The notes: generated by a model not told the origin, from the letters alone. DNA of 8,097 bases from Acholeplasmataceae bacterium (GCA_012719555.1 JAAYAE010000263.1:1-8097), one strand, 5' to 3'; counted from the stretch's first letter, positions 1 through 6,219 are shown. Made by a program: numbers and translations.

Positions 1-966
1 GCCTATTTCCCTCATTAAATCTTCCATTGCTTTAATTTTTTCTCGATAATTTTTCTCATCATAGTCTACATACCCGACAGTCATATGCTTGCCTACACGG
101 AAAGCTTTTTTATCAAATTTTGGCATAATACTTTTACAGTACTCATATAAACTTCGCCTTGCATCCTGGGCCTGTTCAGAATTACCAACCATCTTTATAA
201 CAATCTTATTATCTTCAATTTGAAGATATAATTCTTCTATATATTTAAACAAATTACATTTATCTAAACACTCGCTTTTAAAGATAAACCACCATAGACA
301 CCAAAACCCTCCACTGGGATTAGATACATAACACCAGTTATAATGACCATTTATAACATTGTCTTCTTTGGTTTGTATAATATTATCTTTAACCAGATGC
401 GTAAAAAAGCCCTTATAAACATGATCATATTCATCACGCCAAGTTAAAATCTCTTCACTTTTATAGGCATTAACATCTTTTTCTATTTCCAGCAAGTACT
501 CATAGTAATCCCGTAAAATATTGTTTTGGGCGTCATCGACATATTCCTTGAAAATCTCTAATAAATCACCTCTGCTAATACAGATATCAGCATTTTCTTC
601 AAATGGCTGCTCTACTATTTTAAAATACACACTTTTAATATTTTCTCTTCCCTCAGCAATGAGTGTATTTTTATACCTGTTAATTTGATCATCGTGTGTA
701 TTACTAAAGGTTTTATCTTCAATTATTACTGAGTATTTATTATTTACCTCTAGCAGAACATCTATTTTATTATATTGTCTGGAAATTTTATTTACTCTAT
801 GTTGAGATTCTTCAGGCACCATTTTCCGCAATAATTTTCGCGCGCATTCAGTTAAATATCTATTCTCATTCAAATGGTCTTCATGTGCAAAATTTAAAAG
901 CCAACAAATAAATGCATCTTGTGACAATTCACTAGTAGCAAAAGCAAAAAGATTGTTTTTTTCCAT
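1..966 (-). CDS. PD-(D/E)XK-superfamily nuclease, C-terminus cut by window edge
   Basis: An open minus-strand frame runs from ATG at 966-964 to the window edge: 322 codons, no stop, so the C-terminus is missing. The N-terminal third carries the nuclease core: Glu13 in the first helix, Asp69 in IDVLLEV, Glu83 and Lys85 in VIIEDK, then Gln94 and Tyr98 in QINRY, a RecB/Cas4-like QxxxY motif. These spacings fit an intact metal-dependent PD-(D/E)XK site. The arrangement resembles the poorly characterised PDDEXK_4 (PF14281) group, an assignment made from memory. The rest is charged and aromatic-rich (WCLWWF near residues 237-244), without membrane segments or signal peptide, so probably cytoplasmic. 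An AGGGG element lies about 10 nt before the ATG. Sampled lines are about 25-30% GC against about 40-45% in neighbours, suggesting separate ancestry. Substrate and role (repair, defence or restriction) are unknown. The nuclease fold is well supported. Confidence 0.8.
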   Translation of the reverse strand, partial: MEKNNLFAFATSELSQDAFICWLLNFAHEDHLNENRYLTECARKLLRKMVPEESQHRVNKISRQYNKIDVLLEVNNKYSVIIEDKTFSNTHDDQINRYKNTLIAEGRENIKSVYFKIVEQPFEENADICISRGDLLEIFKEYVDDAQNNILRDYYEYLLEIEKDVNAYKSEEILTWRDEYDHVYKGFFTHLVKDNIIQTKEDNVINGHYNWCYVSNPSGGFWCLWWFIFKSECLDKCNLFKYIEELYLQIEDNKIVIKMVGNSEQAQDARRSLYEYCKSIMPKFDKKAFRVGKHMTVGYVDYDEKNYREKIKAMEDLMREIG

Positions 967-1007
967 TAAATCAACGCCCCTATCCCCAATATACTTTGTT
1001 CCAATTA

Positions 1008-1019
1008 GAACATCTGTTC
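1008..1019 (-). promoter_or_regulatory. Candidate LexA (SOS) box, GAAC-N4-GTTC
   Basis: The minus strand reads GAACAGATGTTC, which matches the Bacillus-type LexA/DinR core GAAC-RNRY-GTTC at every position. It lies 42 bp before the nuclease start codon. It also falls where transcription from the proposed promoter would begin (-10 at 1025-1030), a position at which a bound repressor would block initiation. A further GTTC half-site (plus strand 999-1002) gives three alternating half-sites. Being a single site without lexA in view, it remains a prediction. Confidence 0.5.
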
Positions 1020-1024
1020 AACCT

Positions 1025-1053
1025 AATATACAGGTGTATAATTCGTTATCCAA
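1025..1053 (-). promoter_or_regulatory. Candidate promoter of the nuclease gene
   Basis: On the minus strand a -35-like TTGGAT (1053-1048) and a -10-like TATATT (1030-1025) are separated by exactly 17 bp. The predicted start is near 1018, giving a leader of about 50 nt before the ATG at 966 and placing the candidate LexA box over the start site. A second TATATT, about 25 bp closer to the gene, lacks a convincing -35. The match is moderate in an AT-rich region. Confidence 0.45.
1027..1040. repeat. Inverted repeat TATACA-GG-TGTATA
   Basis: Two perfect 6-bp arms are separated by 2 bp and overlap the -10 side of the proposed nuclease promoter. This could be a second operator or simply AT-rich chance symmetry. 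No regulator family can be named from it. Confidence 0.3.
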
Positions 1054-1120
1054 ATAATTTATCCTGCTAATAAATTTTATTCCATTACCCTTACCTTAAA
1101 TAACAGCCATTTTGAAAATA

Positions 1121-1169
1121 AAAAAGCTATGGTTACATCGCCACAAAGGCAGAGGAACCATAGTTTTTT
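1121..1169 (-). terminator. Rho-independent terminator after ssrA, possibly bidirectional
   Basis: On the minus strand CTATGGTT (1163-1156) pairs with AACCATAG (1134-1127) across a 21-nt loop and is followed by C then TTTTTT. The A-run on the other side can extend the pairing and gives a T-run on the plus strand too, so the element could work in both directions. It begins about 35 nt past the tmRNA CCA end and separates ssrA from the nuclease gene. The stem is short and the loop large, so efficiency is uncertain. Confidence 0.75.
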
Positions 1170-1203
1170 CTATTAATTTTAATTTTAAAATTCCGGTTTT
1201 GGT

Positions 1204-1551
1204 TGGTGGAGATGAGGGGAGTCGAACCCCTGTCCGAAAGCAATGAAACACAACTTTCTACGAGCGTAGTCGTTGATTTGGATTTCGCTTCTTTGTCGCC
1301 TAACGACAAGGCTACTTAGTTGCTATCTCGATGAGTTTCCCCAAAAGGCCTCCGAGAATTGGCCTATGAGTATCCCGCTAGTGTCGCTCATTCCCCACCC
1401 GCAGGAGTAGCGAGGAGGAGCGCTAGCATTAAGCTGCTAGAGCGTAAGAATCGTCTGCGTTTATAGCAGTTTTCCACCGTTTATCGGGGTTGATGGAATC
1501 CCGGCCCGCTTATTGTGCCACACCTACCCCCGTCGAAACCAGTACATCCCC
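1204..1551 (-). ncRNA. ssrA: tmRNA (transfer-messenger RNA), one-piece form
   Basis: With SmpB this RNA enters stalled ribosomes, accepts the nascent chain and encodes a degradation tag. The 348-nt molecule starts GGGGATG (1551-1545), which pairs with CATCTCC near the 3' end over seven positions with one G-U. Next comes the hallmark CTGGTTTCGACGGGG segment. The 3' end has a complete T-arm (AGGGG, TTCGACT loop, CCCCT) and a genomically encoded CCA at 1206-1204. The internal tag frame is described separately. Between tag and tRNA domain lie several GC-rich complementary blocks expected of the pseudoknots, not folded here. It is convergent with nothing, sits directly after the L,D-transpeptidase gene on the same strand, and has its own promoter and terminator. 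There is no sign of the permuted two-piece form. Confidence 0.97.
1429..1458 (-). other. tmRNA tag-peptide reading frame, ADDSYALAA
   Basis: The resume codon is GCA (1458-1456), preceded by TAAAC. The frame reads Ala-Asp-Asp-Ser-Tyr-Ala-Leu-Ala-Ala then TAA (1431-1429). With the tRNA-borne alanine the tag would be AADDSYALAA. The ALAA end is the degron recognised by ClpXP-type proteases. The tag is one residue shorter than the E. coli tag. TAA is followed two codons on by an in-frame TAG, a backup stop. Confidence 0.92.
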
Positions 1552-1580
1552 GTTTGTAGAGTAGCTAAGCTACTGTAAGA

Positions 1581-1609
1581 ATTCTAACATAAATAGGAAA
1601 ATTTATCAA
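1581..1609 (-). promoter_or_regulatory. Promoter of ssrA
   Basis: TTGATA (1609-1604), a 17-bp spacer and TAGAAT (1586-1581) with an upstream TG (extended -10, TGTTAGAAT) form a near-consensus sigma-70/SigA promoter. Transcription should start near 1574-1573, leaving a leader of about 22 nt for RNase P to remove from the tmRNA precursor. The -35 box directly abuts the stop codon (1612-1610) of the preceding gene. Confidence 0.82.
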
Positions 1610-2254
1610 TCATTCTTGGATTCTAACTTTAGTACCGGGTTTGACAAATTGTTTAACTACGAGTAGATCTTTATTATTTAATCGTACGCAGCCTTCAGAA
1701 ACCCTGTGACCAATAGATGCCGGATCATGAGTGCCATGAATACCAATGCCATCCCAGCCGGTAATTAAAGAGATAAAATAAGGTCCGTAAGCTCCTTCTA
1801 TTTCTCCTTTGCCATCTCCAAAATCATGTTTCCAGTAAGAGGCATCATCAATTTCTTCTACGGTAAAATCACCGGTAGGGGTAGTCATATCACCTGCTTT
1901 ATGTTTTTGCCCTGGGTTTAGGCCAAGGGCAACGCCAAAGTGATTAATTTCCTTGCCGCCATCCATTACATAAAGAGTGAATCTCCCTTTATCAATAAGA
2001 ACAGAATAATCGTGTCCCTGTTCAGGAGTAGTTATAGGTTTGTTAACTACAGGTGCTTTTGGCTTAGGAACCGCTTTAACCGGAGCTTCCACAACGTCCT
2101 TGGCAGTAATCCCTTTTTTAGGTTCATCTGCCTTAGAATTTTTTCCTTGCCCTGACATAATACTGCATCCAACAAGGCTAATAAGAACTGCTACAATAAG
2201 AATTATAATAGAAATCATATTGCGTTTTACAAAACTGGGTTTTCTTCGTCTCAT
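1610..2254 (-). CDS. Lipoprotein L,D-transpeptidase (YkuD/ErfK family)
   Basis: This 214-residue enzyme is predicted to act on peptidoglycan stem peptides outside the membrane, forming 3-3 cross-links or attaching proteins. The N-terminus is a lipoprotein signal: basic MRRRK, hydrophobic core at 14-28, and lipobox LVGC with lipidated Cys30. A Lys/Pro-rich linker (about 35-80) spans the wall. The YkuD domain (about 82-213) holds the catalytic set: His173 in GIHGTH, then Ser186, Gly188, Cys189 and Arg191 in SEGCVRL. It has no LysM or other wall-binding domain. The ATG follows the smpB stop by 5 nt and its ribosome site (AAAGGA or AAGGAT) lies in the end of smpB, so translation is probably coupled. 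No terminator follows, so operon transcripts may run into ssrA. Family is certain; the exact cross-linking role is not. Confidence 0.94.
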   Translation of the reverse strand: MRRRKPSFVKRNMISIIILIVAVLISLVGCSIMSGQGKNSKADEPKKGITAKDVVEAPVKAVPKPKAPVVNKPITTPEQGHDYSVLIDKGRFTLYVMDGGKEINHFGVALGLNPGQKHKAGDMTTPTGDFTVEEIDDASYWKHDFGDGKGEIEGAYGPYFISLITGWDGIGIHGTHDPASIGHRVSEGCVRLNNKDLLVVKQFVKPGTKVRIQE

Positions 2255-2259
2255 TATCC

Positions 2260-2727
2260 TTATTTATTCCTTTCCCGTAATGCACGTTCAACTTCACGTC
2301 TGGCATCTTTAGTAGCCATATCGCGCCTTTTATCATACAATTTTTTACCCGTTGCTAAAGCCAGTTCAACCTTAACCAAGCCGTGAGTAAAATACATTTT
2401 CAACGGAACCAAGGTATAGCCTTTTTCCTTAACTTTGCCAATGAGCTTCCTAATCTCACTGGCATGCATGAGCAAGCGTCTATCACGCAAAGGTTCATGA
2501 TTAAACTGATTGCCATGATCATACGGACTTATATGTAAGTTATATAGATAGACTTCTGCGGTTTTTGTTATAGCCGCATACGCATCTTTAAGATTTGCCT
2601 TACCGGCACGTAAAGATTTTACCTCGGTCCCCTTAAGTGCAATTCCTGTTTCATAAGTCTCGAAGATTGTATAGTCATGGCGCGCTTTTCTATTTTCTGC
2701 AACAATTTTTATAGCTTGCTGTTTCAA
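2260..2727 (-). CDS. smpB: SmpB, tmRNA-binding protein for trans-translation
   Basis: SmpB binds the tRNA-like end of tmRNA and takes the place of the missing codon-anticodon pairing in the stalled ribosome. The 155 residues match the usual family length. Visible signatures are the early ARHDY segment (15-19), GTEVKSLRAGKANL (33-46) of the OB-type barrel, and GKKLYDKR (127-134). These are followed by the basic tail to 155 that becomes helical in the mRNA channel. The start is TTG at 2727-2725: it begins at the family's usual point and has AAGGGCGG 8 nt upstream. It lies 5 nt after the rnr stop, so the two are almost certainly co-transcribed. Its RNA partner ssrA is encoded one gene downstream and RNase R immediately upstream, completing the rescue module. 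Confidence 0.97.
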   Translation of the reverse strand: MKQQAIKIVAENRKARHDYTIFETYETGIALKGTEVKSLRAGKANLKDAYAAITKTAEVYLYNLHISPYDHGNQFNHEPLRDRRLLMHASEIRKLIGKVKEKGYTLVPLKMYFTHGLVKVELALATGKKLYDKRRDMATKDARREVERALRERNK

Positions 2728-2732
2728 GTATA

Positions 2733-5051
2733 TTACCGCCCTTTTTTGCTCTTTCCTTTTCTGCTGTCTCTTCTGTTTTCTTTTTTGTGCTTTCCTTTGC
2801 CTACAGCTTTGCCAGGTTTCTTTTCTGTACTAAAATATGCTCCACCCTTACGTTTACTTTCTACATTTTCACGGCGGTAATCAATTTGTGCTTTTAAATG
2901 AGTCCTAGCTGCCACAGTTGCCCCAGCCAAAATAAAATCTACGGCTCTGTCTGCAATGCTAACTTGCAAGACTTCAATTTTAACTTTATCACCCAAACGA
3001 TATACCTTTTTCAAATGCTCGCCAATTAGATAATATTGTTCTTCTACAAACTCATAGTAATCATCTGTAAGACTTGAGATGTGTACTAATCCTTCCACGC
3101 CATTTTCTAATTCAACAAACATGCCAAAAGCTGTAACGCCTGAAATAGTCCCTTCGAACTCTTCACCAATTAAGCCCACCATATATTCAGCCTTCTTCAA
3201 GTCGACTGTAGCACGCTCTGCTTCCGCAGCTGCACGTTCCCGAATAGAAGAATGTTGGGCAATCTCATCTAGTTTTGGCACTAGTGTTTCTAATTGTTTT
3301 TCCTTAAGTACAGGATTTTGCATCCACGCCCGTAATAAACGGTGAACAATAAGATCCGGATAACGACGTATAGGCGACGTAAAGTGCGTGTAATACTCGG
3401 CTGCTAAGCCAAAGTGACCAATATTATCAGTCTGGTATACTGCCTGCTTTAAGCTACGCAATGCTACGGTATTGACTAATTTTTCTTCCGGACGCCCTGC
3501 CATTTGCAGCAAAGCCTGTTGGACTGCCAGTGGTTTAATGTCTTCATCCGCACTAATTGGTAAATTAATAGCAAAATTGTGAAGCAATTTTGCCAAATCA
3601 GTCATTTTGCATTCGTTAGGTATATCGTGTACACGATAGACAAACGGCCATTTTTGTTTAGTCATATGTTCAGCAACAGTTTCATTTGCTGCCAACATAA
3701 ATTCTTCGATAATAGATTCTGCAATGCTTCTTACCCTTTGTACTATCTCTACCGGTTTCTTTTGATCATCCAATATTACTTTTTGTTCCGGCAAATCAAA
3801 ATCAATAGCTCCCCTAGCAACACGTTTAGCTCGCAATACTTTGCAGAGCTTTTCCATGTCTTTGAGCATAGGTACAATATCCGCATATTTTTCTTTCATT
3901 TCCGTATTATCATCAGCGACAATTTCACGCACAATAGTATAAGTTAACCTATGTAATACCCTAATAACAGCCGGAAAAATTTCATAGGATTTCACTATAC
4001 CGGTCTTACCATCGACAAGCATTTCACAAGACATAGTCAAGCGATCTTCACCGGCGTTTAAGCTGCAAATGCCATTAGATAATTTTTCCGGTAACATAGG
4101 AAGCACTCTGTCAACCAAATAAACACTTGTTCCTCGTTCATGCGCCTCTTTATCAATTATTGAGTCTTCGTGAACATAGTTGCTCACGTCAGCAATATAA
4201 ACACCAAGTAAAAAATCATTTCCCTGCCTTTCTACATAGACAGCGTCATCCAAATCTTTAGCATCTTCACCGTCTACAGTAACAATAGGAAATTTGCGTT
4301 TATCTCTACGACCCTTGAGATCAACCGCTTTAATTTCTTTTGGCACTTTATTAGCTGCTTCCAGCACTGCTTTAGGAAACTCTAATGGCAGGTCGTTTTG
4401 CTTGATAATAGAAATTATTTCCAGCCCAACATCACCAACAGTACCAAGTATTTCTACTATTTTGCCTTCAGCACTGCGACGACCTTCCGGCCAAGTAACA
4501 ATTTCTGCAACAACCTTCTGGTTTACTTTAACTCCATTAAAGTTTTTAGACGCAATATAAATATCCTGACCAATTCTTTTATCATCAGGCACAACAAAGC
4601 CAAAATCTCCGCTAGGCACAAAAGTTCCTACTATGCGGGCATTAGCATGTATAATTATCCTGATAATTTCACCCTCAGGCTTTAATCCGCCTCGACCCAT
4701 TGCCACTCTGGCCATAACTCGGTCATTGTTCATTGCTCCATTTAAAGAATTAGGCGGCACAAAAACATCCGGTTTTTCGCCTTTGTTATCAGGAATGACA
4801 AAGCCAAACCCCTTGGAGGTTAATTGGAAACGTCCAACAACCAAACCCATTTTTTCCGGCAAGCCATAGGTATTAAAATGAGTTTTCACTATATTACCAT
4901 TAGTTTCCAGTTCTTGTAGACCTTGCCAAAATTCCTTGAGCATTTCGCCCGGAATTGGAATGTTTACGATTAGCGCCTCTGCGTCCAACGGAGCATAGGT
5001 CTGTTTTTGCATAAATTCCATTATGCTTGTTTTTACATCATTTAAATTCAT
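2733..5051 (-). CDS. rnr: Ribonuclease R (RNB-family 3'-5' exoribonuclease)
   Basis: RNase R degrades structured RNA processively from the 3' end and clears nonstop mRNA during trans-translation. The 772 residues show the standard order. A winged-helix-like start (about 1-65) comes first, then two cold-shock OB domains (about 70-130, GRFQLTSKGFGFVIPD; about 138-200, FVPSGDFGFVVPDD). The RNB domain (about 248-600) and S1 domain (629-711) follow, ending in a strongly Lys/Arg-rich tail (about 732-772). The metal site is complete: Asp260, Asp266, Asp268 and Asp269 in DGEDAKDLDDA. The RNB signature HFTSPIRRYPDL is at 556-567. The basic tail fits the part known to help unwind structured RNA and contact SmpB-tmRNA. 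The ATG overlaps the thioesterase stop by one base (TAATG) and has GAAGG just upstream. It is intact, without frameshift. Confidence 0.97.
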   Translation of the reverse strand: MNLNDVKTSIMEFMQKQTYAPLDAEALIVNIPIPGEMLKEFWQGLQELETNGNIVKTHFNTYGLPEKMGLVVGRFQLTSKGFGFVIPDNKGEKPDVFVPPNSLNGAMNNDRVMARVAMGRGGLKPEGEIIRIIIHANARIVGTFVPSGDFGFVVPDDKRIGQDIYIASKNFNGVKVNQKVVAEIVTWPEGRRSAEGKIVEILGTVGDVGLEIISIIKQNDLPLEFPKAVLEAANKVPKEIKAVDLKGRRDKRKFPIVTVDGEDAKDLDDAVYVERQGNDFLLGVYIADVSNYVHEDSIIDKEAHERGTSVYLVDRVLPMLPEKLSNGICSLNAGEDRLTMSCEMLVDGKTGIVKSYEIFPAVIRVLHRLTYTIVREIVADDNTEMKEKYADIVPMLKDMEKLCKVLRAKRVARGAIDFDLPEQKVILDDQKKPVEIVQRVRSIAESIIEEFMLAANETVAEHMTKQKWPFVYRVHDIPNECKMTDLAKLLHNFAINLPISADEDIKPLAVQQALLQMAGRPEEKLVNTVALRSLKQAVYQTDNIGHFGLAAEYYTHFTSPIRRYPDLIVHRLLRAWMQNPVLKEKQLETLVPKLDEIAQHSSIRERAAAEAERATVDLKKAEYMVGLIGEEFEGTISGVTAFGMFVELENGVEGLVHISSLTDDYYEFVEEQYYLIGEHLKKVYRLGDKVKIEVLQVSIADRAVDFILAGATVAARTHLKAQIDYRRENVESKRKGGAYFSTEKKPGKAVGKGKHKKENRRDSRKGKSKKGR
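2736..2743 (-). promoter_or_regulatory. Ribosome binding site deciding the TTG start of smpB
   Basis: AAGGGCGG lies 8 nt before TTG (2727-2725) and within the last codons of rnr. No ATG or GTG gives a better N-terminus, so the TTG start is preferred. The site differs from AGGAGG by a C, so with TTG it predicts modest initiation dependent on coupling to rnr. Confidence 0.65.
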
Positions 5052-5452
5052 TATTCACCTTCATACATCATCTTAGCATCAGCCTCAGCGGCGATACTAC
5101 CATCTTTTTTAATAATTTGTCCGGCCATTTCAATTAAACGACCCTTGCGTTTTTTTACTGTCGCTACTACTTGGACTTTTTCACCAATAAGCACCGGCTG
5201 GCGGAAACGCACTTCCATCTTAGCAGTATAAGCTACTTTCTTTTCATACAAATGGATATAATTACCCATAGTTTCATCTAGCAACGTGCTAATTAAACCA
5301 CCATGCATCCGTCCGTCGTAACTTTGATGTTCCCTTTTAGGAGTAAAAGTTGTAGTACAGCTGTTTTCATCGACTGCAAACTGCAATTTTAAGCCAATAG
5401 GATTTTCTTTACCACAGGCAAAACACCATGTATATTCTTCCTTAGGAACCAT
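5051..5452 (-). CDS. PaaI-type hotdog-fold thioesterase
   Basis: This 133-residue protein is probably a cytoplasmic acyl-CoA thioesterase of the PaaI/4HBT family, working as an oligomer of hotdog folds. The active-site helix motif is clear: MHGGLISTLLDETMG (49-63), with His50-Gly51-Gly52 and Asp59/Glu60 as likely catalytic and oxyanion positions. The N-terminus has CFACGKENPIGL (10-21), a segment typical of a subgroup of these thioesterases. Its Cys10-x-x-Cys13 pair hints at metal or redox chemistry but is unproven. The strand MEVRFRQPVLIGE (about 78-90) is also typical. The start ATG has AAAGGAG 7 nt upstream, inside the end of the esterase gene, 4 nt away. The stop overlaps the rnr start. 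The physiological acyl substrate cannot be read from sequence. Being next to an esterase suggests linked acyl/ester turnover, which is inference only. Confidence 0.88.
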   Translation of the reverse strand: MVPKEEYTWCFACGKENPIGLKLQFAVDENSCTTTFTPKREHQSYDGRMHGGLISTLLDETMGNYIHLYEKKVAYTAKMEVRFRQPVLIGEKVQVVATVKKRKGRLIEMAGQIIKKDGSIAAEADAKMMYEGE

Positions 5453-5456
5453 ATCA

Positions 5457-6188
5457 TTACTCCTTTAAAAATGCTTTTATAGTTTCATAAACCTTGTCCC
5501 TCTCCTCATAAAGGGTAAGGACATGTTTAGAATGTTCAAACCAAACCAGTTTTTTAATTTTTGAAGAAATATTTTCATAAATAAATTTAGCGCTAATTGG
5601 GCGTACAGTATGTTCTATTTCGGACTGCATAATAAGGCAAGGAACCCTTACAGACGAAATTACGCTGTCTATACAGTATTTCATAAGCTCCAATACTTGC
5701 TCTACGCCTGCTACCGGTAGGCAATCGTAGGAAACATTAAAACGCTCTTCAGCGTCTATAATGCGAGCACGTTTTTTGGTAGAGTTCATAAAATATTTCA
5801 AAATCCACATAAAAGGTATCCGCCAATCGAAAAGATAGATTGGTGTGGACATGAGTATTATGCGTTTTACAGGTAATCTGCTGCCTGCCAACAACGTCAG
5901 CAAAGCTCCCATAGACATTCCCATAACCGATATTTCTGTGCAGCTCTCACTGAGTTTATGAAAAGCAGCTTCTACTGCTGCATACCAGTCTTCCCAGGTA
6001 ACGCCTATAATATCTTCCGGTTTTGTTCCATGACCCGGCAAGAGAATTCCCATAGTTGTATAACCATCTTTATTTAACTTTTCTCCTAATTCCCGCATCT
6101 CTGCCGGTGTGCCGGTATAACCGTGAACTAATAGTACACCTTTTTTGTTTCCGGGAAAGAAAAAAGGTTCAGCACCTGACATCACCAT
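5457..6188 (-). CDS. Alpha/beta-hydrolase carboxylesterase (Est30-like)
   Basis: This is a predicted cytoplasmic esterase for short-chain esters. The chosen start is ATG at 6188-6186 (243 residues): GGAGG lies 8 nt upstream, and the product then begins MVMSGAEPFFFPG, near the family's usual N-terminus. The upstream ATG at 6242 would lie before the predicted transcription start. In the chosen numbering the oxyanion-loop motif HGYTGTP is at 22-28, the nucleophile Ser92 sits in GMSMG (90-94), and His222 is in HSKHVLTL. The catalytic acid position, Asp in Geobacillus Est30 as I recall it, aligns with Glu192 in SEIEHTVRP. A lid-like segment (about 119-140, WRIPFMWILKYFM) is hydrophobic but not a convincing membrane anchor. 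It is the first gene of the operon, 4 nt before the thioesterase. The natural substrate is unknown. Confidence 0.87.
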   Translation of the reverse strand: MVMSGAEPFFFPGNKKGVLLVHGYTGTPAEMRELGEKLNKDGYTTMGILLPGHGTKPEDIIGVTWEDWYAAVEAAFHKLSESCTEISVMGMSMGALLTLLAGSRLPVKRIILMSTPIYLFDWRIPFMWILKYFMNSTKKRARIIDAEERFNVSYDCLPVAGVEQVLELMKYCIDSVISSVRVPCLIMQSEIEHTVRPISAKFIYENISSKIKKLVWFEHSKHVLTLYEERDKVYETIKAFLKE

Positions 6189-6196
6189 CAACTTAT

Positions 6197-6201
6197 CCTC
6201 C
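6197..6201 (-). promoter_or_regulatory. Strong ribosome binding site fixing the esterase start
   Basis: The minus strand reads GTGGAGGAT, with perfect GGAGG 8 nt before the ATG at 6188. The longer start at 6242 has no comparable site, so this decides the start codon. Confidence 0.8.
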
Positions 6202-6219
6202 ACTGCTTTTACAGAATAT

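Noticed and set aside
967..1203. Small gene or RNA in the gap between ssrA and the nuclease gene
   Set aside because: Only very short frames occur. The stretch is accounted for by the ssrA terminator, a candidate promoter and operator-like repeats; no tRNA or riboswitch fold was recognised.
1..1203. Attachment-site duplicate of the ssrA 3' end
   Set aside because: No second copy of the tmRNA T-arm/CCA segment was found in this stretch; any distal repeat would lie outside the window.
2040..2312. Plus-strand open frames opposite the transpeptidase and smpB
   Set aside because: They lie antisense to clear genes, have no ribosome site or recognisable motif, and read as low-complexity complements of the real coding strand.
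3079..4869. Several plus-strand frames of 78-122 codons within rnr
   Set aside because: All are antisense to conserved RNase R domains and show no family features; they are shadows of the minus-strand gene.
5777..5833. Membrane anchor in the esterase (WRIPFMWILKYFM region)
   Set aside because: The hydrophobic run is short, lies between the nucleophile and the acid where the lid of these hydrolases occurs, and contains charged residues; a lid or substrate-binding element is more likely.
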